This document shows positions 1 to 7,160 of a stretch of 32,026 nucleotides of DNA, in pieces. The translations under genes were made by a program, and so were the position numbers. Numbering within the stretch: position 1 is the stretch's first letter; every line of letters starts with the position of its first letter. The notes beneath the pieces were generated by a model. The model did no database searches and was not told the DNA's origin. It saw only the letters and a list, made by a program, of their open reading frames with translations. This DNA comes from Bdellovibrio sp. (GTDB taxonomy: Bacteria; Bdellovibrionota; Bdellovibrionia; Bdellovibrionales; Bdellovibrionaceae): the NCBI GenBank assembly GCA_014376935.1, contig JACMQO010000044.1, positions 1-32,026 on the forward strand, in the 5' to 3' direction.

Positions 1-1
1 G

Positions 2-805
2 TCAGCACTTTTGCTGGCAGCCAGTGTTCAGTTCGGCTTTTTACAATTCGCTTCAGCAGGTTATGAGCCTTGCGACGAGCAAGTTTACAATTGCCAGACA
101 ACGTACGAAAGACAATGCGGCTACGAACAAGTTTGTAACACTGTTCCGGGTCAGCGCGAATGCCATACGACGGCTCCAGAACACCAATGCAATTGGGTAT
201 CAGGTCGTGAAGAGTGTCACATCGTTCCGGGTAACCGCGAATGCCACCAAGTTCAAGAGTGTTCAGATGCTGCGCCTGTTTGTCATACAGAGCAACAGTG
301 CTCGACAGGTCCATCGACTCAAGAGTGCGGATTAGTTCCAGGACACCAAGAGTGTAACGACACCGGATCACGTCAAGAGTGTTCAAACGAATACCGTTGT
401 TCAGATCAACCGAAACAAACCTGCGGCTACGAAACAGTTCATAAACAATGCTGGGTCGCAGATCCTCAGCCGACTTTGCCGACGCCGCCACACCATCCAC
501 CTGTTGACGAGCCACCTTACACTCCACCGACACCATTACCCGTACCTGCGCCGGATGAACCAGGAACTGTCGATCCGACATTACCGGGTGATATCGAAAC
601 AATTTCGGTGACTGATTTAAGTTTAGACGTAAATCAGAAAAACCAAATCGTATCTGTGTCTTTAAAAGACAAAGGCCAAAGTTCAAAGTATGAAACTAGA
701 TACTTCATTGCGATTAACGATCAAAAAGATGCGCGCACAGGTGGAATTTTAGCTCAAGATGTGACTTTTGTTGTTTCTAAAAAAGTGATCAAACCTAAAA
801 ACTAA
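2..805 (+). CDS. Cys-rich repeat secreted protein (5' end outside window)
   Basis: The open frame enters from the window edge, so the true start is upstream. The first codons encode the hydrophobic end of a signal peptide (LLLAASVQFGFLQFASA), after which the mature protein begins with GYEPCDEQ. About 130 residues follow with 17 cysteines at fairly regular spacing of 6-9 residues, in a degenerate unit like VPGxxECH. Next is a Pro-rich linker of about 45 residues and a C-terminal stretch of about 70 residues that looks beta-rich and has no cysteines. This suggests an exported, disulfide-stabilised repeat rod, a spacer and a small globular domain. I do not recognise a named family, and function is unknown. 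A strong terminator follows directly. Confidence is high that it is a real gene and low for any function. Confidence 0.85.
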   Translation, partial: SALLLAASVQFGFLQFASAGYEPCDEQVYNCQTTYERQCGYEQVCNTVPGQRECHTTAPEHQCNWVSGREECHIVPGNRECHQVQECSDAAPVCHTEQQCSTGPSTQECGLVPGHQECNDTGSRQECSNEYRCSDQPKQTCGYETVHKQCWVADPQPTLPTPPHHPPVDEPPYTPPTPLPVPAPDEPGTVDPTLPGDIETISVTDLSLDVNQKNQIVSVSLKDKGQSSKYETRYFIAINDQKDARTGGILAQDVTFVVSKKVIKPKN

Positions 806-838
806 AAGTTTGATTCTTCATTTATAAACAATTTGGCG

Positions 839-866
839 CGATCAGGAAACTGATCGGGCTTTTTTA
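839..866 (+). terminator. Rho-independent terminator of the Cys-rich gene
   Basis: A perfect 7-bp stem CGATCAG/CTGATCG closes a GAAA tetraloop and is followed by GGC and a run of six T. It lies 34 bases after the stop codon of the Cys-rich gene. Confidence 0.9.
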
Positions 867-963
867 TTTGGCTGATCGTACAGGTCAAATGCCATCGAAC
901 TTGACGCTGACTTCGGGCCTATCTACACTGATTCCTTTAATCCAGAATCAAAAAGGCCAGCCC

Positions 964-1488
964 ATGAACGAAAAAGTTGAACAAAACTGTCGCGAATTAA
1001 TTGAAATGTTAAGTTGTCATGATGCCGAGCCCGAAGAAATTGCCGAGATGATGCCCGTTTTAAAATTAGCGTTATCTGACCCCAAAGCTTACATCAAACA
1101 AAATCCTGAAGATGAATGGCTTAGCGAAGGTTTTGATTTAAATAAGTTTGATCCAAAGCTTGCCGAAAATTTATTTGCATGGAGTTTATCAGCCGTGATG
1201 GTTGACTTCGTTGTGGTTGGCGACAAAGGCGACGAGCTTTGTGATGGCGTGATGGAAGTTCTTTACGAAATGGATATTGAAATATTAGAACCCAATTTTG
1301 AATTAGCCAATTGGTTCGAATACGCAGAATTTATCGAAAAAGAACTTGTTAAACATAAAACCGGAAAAACCTTAGTCGCCTTAGACATTAATTTTTCTGA
1401 CGACATCAGCGTATTTGTTGTCGATCGTGCTGACTACGATAAAATTATGGAACTGGCTCGTTACTTTAATTTAAAAACTGTGTCGTAA
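964..1488 (+). CDS. Conserved-looking acidic protein, unknown function
   Basis: 174 residues starting MNEKVEQNCRELIEML, rich in Glu and Asp, with no signal peptide or membrane segment. I chose the ATG at 964 because the frame's only longer start is a TTG inside the preceding terminator, which cannot sensibly be translated. An AAAGG lies upstream, slightly distant. The N-terminal half looks helical and the last 60 residues look alternating (LVALDINFSDDISVFVVDRADYD region). No catalytic motif is visible. It faces the convergent antitoxin gene with only 17 bases between the stops. Function unknown. Confidence 0.75.
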   Translation: MNEKVEQNCRELIEMLSCHDAEPEEIAEMMPVLKLALSDPKAYIKQNPEDEWLSEGFDLNKFDPKLAENLFAWSLSAVMVDFVVVGDKGDELCDGVMEVLYEMDIEILEPNFELANWFEYAEFIEKELVKHKTGKTLVALDINFSDDISVFVVDRADYDKIMELARYFNLKTVS

Positions 1489-1505
1489 TAATTTCGAACC
1501 TATAT

Positions 1506-1862
1506 TTAAGCGGCTTCAGTTAAAGCCTTACAAATTTTCGCCAGGCTTTCTAGCGTTGGATTTGCATTTGGTTCCATCATTCTAAATAATGCCCGTCTAG
1601 AAATTCCTGCTTCTTTATAGAATCGATCTTTGTGGACTTGCTCAAGGTGCGAAAGTAAAATTTCACGAACTGCATCCGCATCGCCATCGATCAAGGCATC
1701 GGCGATGGCCGCAGAAATAAATTTGCGATTAGCTAGTTCGGCCGCAGCAGAGTATTCATACGCTGGGCTACTTACTTTTAAACGTGGCTTGCTTGCACTT
1801 TTAGACTTCAATATATTTTTTAAGGATTTTTTTGGCTTTTTTGATATCTGAATCTTGCCCAT
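1506..1862 (-). CDS. Orphan HTH antitoxin of the 'addiction module antidote' type
   Basis: 118 residues from the ATG at 1862, chosen because GGAGG lies 8 bases upstream (1871-1875). The C-terminal half carries the pattern of the HigA-like antidote family: a helix with ALIDGDADAVREILLSHLEQV, then an XRE-type helix-turn-helix (FYKEAGISRRALFRMMEP) and the typical NANPTLESLAKICKAL ending. The first 45 residues are Lys/Ser-rich and unusual for the family. In this family the antidote binds its own operator and neutralises a RelE/HigB-type RNase toxin encoded just upstream. Here the upstream toxin is reduced to a stump, so the gene may now be a stand-alone regulator or immunity gene. A longer reading of the frame to 2015 would run through the promoter and overlap dnaE2, and is unlikely. 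Confidence 0.75.
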   Translation of the reverse strand: MGKIQISKKPKKSLKNILKSKSASKPRLKVSSPAYEYSAAAELANRKFISAAIADALIDGDADAVREILLSHLEQVHKDRFYKEAGISRRALFRMMEPNANPTLESLAKICKALTEAA

Positions 1863-1940
1863 TTTTATTTCCTCCAAGAATTCTTTAGGTCGTTGACCTT
1901 CATACCAATCGATATATTCGGGAGTGCGCTTAAGCCGCAT
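1860..1940 (-). pseudogene. Remnant of a HigB/RelE-type toxin gene (N-terminal stump)
   Basis: The 26 codons before the antitoxin start read MRLKRTPEYIDWYEGQRPK and then FLEEIK. The opening resembles the first strand and helix of phage-Gp49/HigB toxins, which typically begin with a (K/R)TxEFxxWLxxQ(R/S)PK-like segment. Family toxins are about 100 residues, so roughly 75 codons including the catalytic C-terminal part would be missing. The stump runs directly into the antitoxin ribosome site. The assignment rests on a short match and on the toxin-then-antitoxin gene order. Confidence 0.45.
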
Positions 1941-1943
1941 ATG

Positions 1944-1975
1944 ATTATAGTGCATTATATTGCACCATTTGTCAA
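1944..1975 (-). promoter_or_regulatory. Probable promoter/operator of the toxin stump-antitoxin locus
   Basis: On the minus strand TTGACA (1970-1975) and TATAAT (1944-1949) are separated by 20 bases, longer than ideal. Between them lies a palindrome with GTGCA/TGCAC arms (1950-1954 and 1961-1965) around a 6-base AT centre. This is the position expected for an autorepressor operator. Confidence 0.55.
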
Positions 1976-2001
1976 CAGGCTTGATGACAGCGACTGATAA
2001 C

Positions 2002-5000
2002 TTAATCCCATTCAATACGTCCTAGCGCCCTTGGACTTGGCCCGGGGCTCAGTGGCTTAGCCATTTTATTTTCTGAAAAAGATTCGGCGTGCGTGATCAG
2101 TAACGTTGTGCCTTGCCCTTTTTTCTGAACTTTACCTTCGATGATAAAAAATTTAGAGCTTCTGAAAATGCTTTCGTATTTTTCATACACTTCTTTTTTG
2201 CAAACTGTATCGATACTGCCGTGTTCGTCTTCGAAAGTAATAAACACGGTGCCTTTGGCCGGAGGCGGCCTTTGCATCACGGTTAAAATGCCGGCGTAGC
2301 GAACCATTTTATCTTTCGGTATTTTTCTAATTTGCATTGATGTCAAACTTGGTAAATGCGGCAGCTGAATGCGCAAAGCCTTCATCAAATTACCTTCTAA
2401 CGAATACCCCGTCTTACGGTAGTCGGCTTGAATTTCTTCTAGTAAACTCATTTGTGAAAATAGCCCAGGCTGTTGTTCAAAATGCGATGTCTCGTTAAAA
2501 AGTGACATCTGATCTTTTTCTTTTTTCTGGCATAGGTTTCTAAATTCAAGTGATTGCCAGTATGAATGCCTGCGGTCTAATCCAAATGTTTGAAAGACGT
2601 TGGCGATTGATAAGTTTTCTAAAACGTCGCGACTGAATTCGGTTCTGAAAATAAAATCTTCGACCGAATCAAATTTTCGAATATTTCGCTGTTCGATCAT
2701 TTGCGTGACTTGCTCTTCACGCACGCGCTGCAAATTTCGAAACCCCATGCGCACGGTGTTTAGATCACCTTCTAATTTTAAATCCCAATCTGAAATATTG
2801 GGATCAATCGGTAAAAATCGCACACCATTTCTTTTGGCTTCGTTGATAATGGTATCGGGTGGATAAAATCCCATGGGTTGCGAATTAATTAAACCCAACA
2901 CCAGGGCGGCCGGATGATTGGCTTTCATGTACGCTGACTTATAGGCCAGTGATGCGTACGAGGCCGCGTGCGATTCAGGAAATCCGTAGTGCGCGTAGCC
3001 TTTGATGTATTCAAATAAATTATTTCCGAATTCGGGCGGTAAGCCTTGAGACAGTAACGCCGTTCTTAATTTTTCTCCGGCGGTATCGACGGCGTCGGCT
3101 GTTCGTTGCTGCGACAAAGAACGGCGCAACTGATCGGCTTCGGCTGATGTAAAGCCTGCAATATCGATCGAGATCTGCATGATCTGCTCTTGAAAAATCG
3201 GCACCCCATAGGTACGTCCTAAAATATTTTGTAATTTTTTATTTCCATAAAGTTTTGGCGGGTTTCCGGCGCGGGCTTGATGAAGCCCACGAATAAACGG
3301 CTGCACCATCCCACCCACGGTGGGACTGGGTCTGACCAAAGCCACTTGAACCACTAGGTCATAATAATTTCTAGGTAACGTCTGGACTAACATATTCATC
3401 TGCGCACGCGATTCGATTTGAAAAGTTCCGTGCGTTTCACCTTTTTGAATCATGGTATAGGTTTTCGGATCATCATCGGGGATATCACGCCAATCAATAC
3501 CAACGGCATCGGTGGCTTTATGTAAGGCCGTTAAAAATCCGATCGACAGCACATCGATCTTCATTAAGCCCAAAGTTTCTAGATCATCTTTATCCCACTG
3601 CACGATCGTTCGCCCCGGCATACGTGCGGGTTCGATCGGAACGATTTCAACTAACGGGTCATCCGACAAAACAAACCCGCCTGAATGAATTGATAAATGC
3701 CGAGGAAATTTCTTAAGATCTTTTGTCAGCTCTTCTACGAAAAAACGTCGATCTTTTTTTTCTTTGGCTAGTTCATCAAAATTCTGATCAAGCTCGGCCG
3801 CTGAAATTGTTCCGACATCGATACCGACGGCTTTACTCAGTTCAATAAAAGCGCTGCGACTGCGGTACGTGCGCACGGCACACACCATGGCGGCGCGTTC
3901 GCGACCGAATCGTTTGTAGATGTATTGAATGACTTCTTCGCGGCGGTTGTGTTCGAAATCGACATCGATGTCTGGTGGTTCTTTACGCCCGTCATTCATG
4001 AAGCGATCAAATAATAATTTCATCTGAATTGGATCAACACTGGTGATTCCTAGAATGTAACACACGATCGAATTCGCAGCCGAACCCCGCCCCTGGCAGA
4101 TGATGTTCGCGCTATTCGCAAAGCGTACGATATCGTGCACGGTTAGAAAATAGTGTTCATCGCCGCGCTTTTCAAAAAAATCAAGCTCGCGCTGAATTTG
4201 GTCAAAGACGGGTTTTGAAATGGGCCCGCGGTATCTTTCGTTAGCGCCATTATAGACTAATTCCTTTAAATAAGATTTTGGTGTGTGCCCGGGCGGAATA
4301 AATTCGTGCGGGTACGAATACTTAATTTCGGATAAATCAAAAGTACACATTTCTGCGATTTCTTCGGTGGCGCAAATGGCTGCGGGCAGATCTTGGAAAA
4401 GTTTTCGCATCTCTTTGTCTGATTTTAAATAGCGTTCGCTGTTGCCAAAAAGATGAAAGCCGGCTGTTTCCATCGTAACGCCTTCACGAATACACGTCAG
4501 GCAATCTTGCAAAGGCCTACGCGTTTGGATGTGGTAATGCACGTTGTTCGTGGCGACGATCGGTAAATTAAAATCTTTTGCGGCTTTTAAAGTTTTCTCA
4601 GTGCGCTCTTGATCCAGACCATCTAAGTAGCGGCATAAAGGCAAATACAATTTATCCGGAAACATTTCTTTTAATAAAGATAAATTCGTTTTTTCACTTA
4701 AATCTGGTAAACAAATCAATTCATTAGAACCTGCGAAGTTTTCAAATAAATACATCATTTCAGAAAGGCTGATTTTGCCTTCACCTTTTTCTTTACCGGC
4801 GTGTACTTGGGTTAGCGTTCGGCACATCAATCCGTAGGCTTTGCGAGTTTGGGCGATCAGCGTGATCGGCGGATGATCTTCGATCGTAACTTCACTGCTA
4901 CAGATGAGTTTTACTTTGTTATTTTGTTTTTTAATCGCTTCAAACGCGCGCGGTAAGGCATACACACCATTGACGTCATTGATCGCGATGGCCGGCATCG

Positions 5001-5091
5001 TCAATTCAACACACTGATCAATATAATCACCTGCGGACGAAGCCCCGCGCAGAAATGAAAAATTCGTTTTACATTTTAATTCAACGTACAT
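2002..5091 (-). CDS. dnaE2: Error-prone DNA polymerase III alpha subunit DnaE2 (ImuC)
   Basis: 1029 residues, a usual length for DnaE2. It is a C-family polymerase that does mutagenic translesion synthesis on damaged DNA with ImuA and ImuB. A PHP domain occupies the N-terminus with the DnaE2-like opening LKCKTNFSFLRGAS instead of intact metal-binding His residues, so it should lack proofreading. The palm has CQGRGSAANS (332-341), PPDIDVDF (372-379; catalytic D374/D376) and the third carboxylate in MKIDVLS (D513). Helix-hairpin-helix and OB-fold regions follow. Three clamp-binding-like motifs cluster at 861-884 (QMSLF, QPGLF, QMSLL). The start has GGGTG just upstream and lies 15 bases after the imuB stop. 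The last 15 residues (SPGPSPRALGRIEWD) look like low-complexity read-through. Confidence 0.96.
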   Translation of the reverse strand: MYVELKCKTNFSFLRGASSAGDYIDQCVELTMPAIAINDVNGVYALPRAFEAIKKQNNKVKLICSSEVTIEDHPPITLIAQTRKAYGLMCRTLTQVHAGKEKGEGKISLSEMMYLFENFAGSNELICLPDLSEKTNLSLLKEMFPDKLYLPLCRYLDGLDQERTEKTLKAAKDFNLPIVATNNVHYHIQTRRPLQDCLTCIREGVTMETAGFHLFGNSERYLKSDKEMRKLFQDLPAAICATEEIAEMCTFDLSEIKYSYPHEFIPPGHTPKSYLKELVYNGANERYRGPISKPVFDQIQRELDFFEKRGDEHYFLTVHDIVRFANSANIICQGRGSAANSIVCYILGITSVDPIQMKLLFDRFMNDGRKEPPDIDVDFEHNRREEVIQYIYKRFGRERAAMVCAVRTYRSRSAFIELSKAVGIDVGTISAAELDQNFDELAKEKKDRRFFVEELTKDLKKFPRHLSIHSGGFVLSDDPLVEIVPIEPARMPGRTIVQWDKDDLETLGLMKIDVLSIGFLTALHKATDAVGIDWRDIPDDDPKTYTMIQKGETHGTFQIESRAQMNMLVQTLPRNYYDLVVQVALVRPSPTVGGMVQPFIRGLHQARAGNPPKLYGNKKLQNILGRTYGVPIFQEQIMQISIDIAGFTSAEADQLRRSLSQQRTADAVDTAGEKLRTALLSQGLPPEFGNNLFEYIKGYAHYGFPESHAASYASLAYKSAYMKANHPAALVLGLINSQPMGFYPPDTIINEAKRNGVRFLPIDPNISDWDLKLEGDLNTVRMGFRNLQRVREEQVTQMIEQRNIRKFDSVEDFIFRTEFSRDVLENLSIANVFQTFGLDRRHSYWQSLEFRNLCQKKEKDQMSLFNETSHFEQQPGLFSQMSLLEEIQADYRKTGYSLEGNLMKALRIQLPHLPSLTSMQIRKIPKDKMVRYAGILTVMQRPPPAKGTVFITFEDEHGSIDTVCKKEVYEKYESIFRSSKFFIIEGKVQKKGQGTTLLITHAESFSENKMAKPLSPGPSPRALGRIEWD

Positions 5092-5106
5092 TTTTCACCC
5101 GGCTTT

Positions 5107-6429
5107 TCACCCGAAATACCCGTGCATAAAAGTTTGCTGGTCACCTGTTTCAAAAACCGTGACGCGCGTGCCGTTTTCTAATTCGTAATGACGGTAGTTA
5201 CGGTCAAACGAATCTTCTAAATCAGTTGTTTGTTCAAACCACCCGCCACTAATGCGCTCGTGCGGATCTAGGATTTTAACGATGCGGTGACGCTGCCGAC
5301 GAATCATAATGTAACCGTCACTCACATACACGGGTTCGGGCTTGATCAGATACGTGGGGCGTAGCGGAATGCGCCCTTGGACCGAGATTTTTGGCACAGG
5401 CTTGTTTTTTCCATCCACTTTGCGCCACGATTTTTCAGGACGTCGATCTTCGGTTAGTTCGGCTTGAAAAATATTTTCTTTACCGTGTGATTCAGAAAGC
5501 TGATTTAAAAGCGCGTGCATTTGCTCGTTCAGCTCTTCTTGATTATCAAAAATATTTTTTTGCCCCGAAGACGCTTTCACCGCTTTGACGATTAAAGTCG
5601 AAATACCTTGAATCGGCGTCTTCACCGGGTTTCGTTCAAAATCGCGTGTCAGCCTTTCGCGAATCACCGTTAACGTGCCTTTGGTCGCACTTTGCGGATA
5701 CAGAAAATCAAAATTAAATTCACGAAATGGATTTGGGTTTACCGAGTTCGTTTCGCAAAAAACTTTGACTTGAATCTGCTGCGCTTTAAGCCCCCGCGCC
5801 CACAGTCTTTCAAAAATCACGTCTAAATGTTTTTTAAGCTCAAACAGTAAAGGCTCAAGCTCTCCGTAAAAATCGAAATAGGGAAACTCTGATTTCTCTT
5901 GGATGACTTCTTCGGGCCTCCACAAAGGCCACGGAATATTTTCGGCGTTTAGACTGCGTTCGCGGCATAAAATTCCGATCGCGCCGAAGCGTGACGTCAA
6001 CTGCGCCATCGGAATTTGTTTAAACTGCGCGATGCTTTTGATTCCTAAATCGGTAAAGGCCGCAATCATTTTATGAATGTACTTTTGCCCGATTAAATCT
6101 TTGTTAAACGGGTCAGCCATGTCGATCAGGGCTTCTAACGGTAATCTTTCGGTGTCGGCCGTTCGATACTTTGCACTGAGTAACGCTTTCGGAATATCGT
6201 CGCCGATACTAATCGTAGCTTCAATACCCAAACGACGTAAGACCACCTGCATGCGCGCGGTAAAACTAGGTTCTGAATAAAGCCTGTGGCATTTGCCGAT
6301 TTCGATAAAGACGGCTTCGTTTTCACGAATGCAAATCTGCGGGCTAAAGCGCAAACACGCTTCGGCGATGCGGCCTGCGGGCATTTTAGTTTTAAGCCAC
6401 AAACACGCCACGCGCATGCTACCCGTCAT
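5107..6429 (-). CDS. imuB: ImuB, catalytically inactive Y-family polymerase-like protein
   Basis: 440 residues. ImuB is the scaffold of the ImuABC mutasome and links DnaE2 to the beta clamp without synthesising DNA itself. The N-terminus (MRVACLWLK) lacks the Asp-containing FxxDxDxF motif of active Y-family polymerases, and the SIDE motif region reads AVFIEIGKCHRLY, as in ImuB proteins. A helix-hairpin-helix thumb-like part follows (KSIAQFKQIPMAQLTSRFG). QKNIF at 290-294 is a plausible clamp-binding pentapeptide at the place where ImuB proteins usually have QLDLF. The start overlaps the end of imuA by 11 bases, implying coupled translation; MRVACLWLK four codons later is an alternative start. 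Confidence 0.9.
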   Translation of the reverse strand: MTGSMRVACLWLKTKMPAGRIAEACLRFSPQICIRENEAVFIEIGKCHRLYSEPSFTARMQVVLRRLGIEATISIGDDIPKALLSAKYRTADTERLPLEALIDMADPFNKDLIGQKYIHKMIAAFTDLGIKSIAQFKQIPMAQLTSRFGAIGILCRERSLNAENIPWPLWRPEEVIQEKSEFPYFDFYGELEPLLFELKKHLDVIFERLWARGLKAQQIQVKVFCETNSVNPNPFREFNFDFLYPQSATKGTLTVIRERLTRDFERNPVKTPIQGISTLIVKAVKASSGQKNIFDNQEELNEQMHALLNQLSESHGKENIFQAELTEDRRPEKSWRKVDGKNKPVPKISVQGRIPLRPTYLIKPEPVYVSDGYIMIRRQRHRIVKILDPHERISGGWFEQTTDLEDSFDRNYRHYELENGTRVTVFETGDQQTFMHGYFG

Positions 6430-6964
6430 TCCGGCCGTGGCGTTGTTTTAAAATTTCGATCTGAAAATGGTCGTCATCTTTTTTATGAATATCTAGTTGT
6501 AGTGAAATCGGCCATGCCGCCGACGGTTTTTTGTCGCCCAGTAAAAACAAAGTGCAATTCGCTTTTTCGGTAAAAAGTTGCAGCGCTTTGAAAATTTTTA
6601 TTTCACTAAATTGCGTGGGCGCTAAAATCACTTCGTACAACTGACTTTGAATCACTTTACGTAAAGGCGTTACGACGTCATCGCCCAACGTTGCAAAGAA
6701 AATTGAATTCAGATCAACCCCGCGTTGCACGATGGCTGTGGGTAAAACCTGCTGTTTTTTCTCGGCCCAAAAAGTTTTAAATTCAGGATGCATTTTTAAA
6801 AATTGCAGAAACCATTCGGTGCGCCACGGGCCCAGAAGTTCGACGATCACGCCGCGCGGAATCCCGCCCGGTAAATTGGGTGCCGACCAATACTCTTTCG
6901 AGCGCAGATTTTCAAAACCACCAATCAGTAATTTAAGTTCTTGAATCCGCTCTGAAGCCGCCAT
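6419..6964 (-). CDS. imuA: ImuA-like RecA-fold protein of the mutasome
   Basis: 181 residues, first gene of the imuA-imuB-dnaE2 operon. ImuA proteins are shortened RecA/SulA-like proteins required for damage-induced mutagenesis. The family signature region LPGGIPRGVIVELLGPW is present at residues 30-46, but the usual GxxxxGK(T/S) P-loop is replaced by GPWRTEW, so ATP binding is doubtful. Identity rests mainly on operon position and this segment, since overall similarity is weak. A GAGGG sits 13 bases before the ATG, a little far. The promoter region has an 11-bp direct repeat. The stop codon lies inside the imuB start region. Confidence 0.8.
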   Translation of the reverse strand: MAASERIQELKLLIGGFENLRSKEYWSAPNLPGGIPRGVIVELLGPWRTEWFLQFLKMHPEFKTFWAEKKQQVLPTAIVQRGVDLNSIFFATLGDDVVTPLRKVIQSQLYEVILAPTQFSEIKIFKALQLFTEKANCTLFLLGDKKPSAAWPISLQLDIHKKDDDHFQIEILKQRHGRNDG

Positions 6965-7009
6965 TTATTTGGTGTTTCCCTCTAAAAAAAATAAGTATTG
7001 CCATCTTTA

Positions 7010-7038
7010 TGTTTATATGTAAATAATATGTAAGTCAA
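7010..7038 (-). promoter_or_regulatory. Probable imu operon promoter with TTACATAT direct repeats
   Basis: Minus strand: TTGACT (7033-7038) is followed by TAAACA at 17 bases or TATAAA at 15 bases spacing. TTACATAT occurs twice, 11 bases apart (7026-7033 and 7015-7022), exactly between the -35 and -10. One helical turn between identical half-sites is typical of a protein-binding site. I see no match to TTACN3GTAA, the LexA site I recall for Bdellovibrio. Confidence 0.55.
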
Positions 7039-7091
7039 TTGGGACTAGGCCAAGGAAAGTAACTTAAAAATGAACTCAAGGAGACCTACAA

Positions 7092-7154
7092 ATGGGAGTC
7101 TTTAAAGAACAGGAAATTGAAAGTATGGAAGCTCAACCTCAGAAACAAGATTAA
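7092..7154 (+). CDS. Short 20-residue ORF with a strong ribosome site
   Basis: MGVFKEQEIESMEAQPQKQD, preceded by AAGGAG (7078-7083) with 8 bases to the ATG, a near-ideal ribosome-binding site. It lies divergently from imuA and ends 6 bases before the convergent stop of the papain-like gene. It is too short for automatic calls. The peptide is soluble, charged and Gln-rich, with no signal or membrane segment. Function unknown; a chance ribosome site cannot be excluded. Confidence 0.45.
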   Translation: MGVFKEQEIESMEAQPQKQD

Positions 7155-7160
7155 TTCTAT

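Noticed and set aside
868-963. TTG start that would lengthen the acidic protein by 32 residues
   Set aside because: The start lies in the terminator of the previous gene and no ribosome site is present; ATG 964 is a better choice.
1863-2015. Longer reading of the orphan antitoxin up to 2015
   Set aside because: It would run through the promoter and palindrome and overlap dnaE2; GGAGG before 1862 fixes a shorter start.
2002-2052. DnaE2 tail SPGPSPRALGR as the translation of a dispersed palindromic repeat
   Set aside because: The peptide recalls repeat-derived tails in other bacteria, but I see no second copy and no clear palindrome here.
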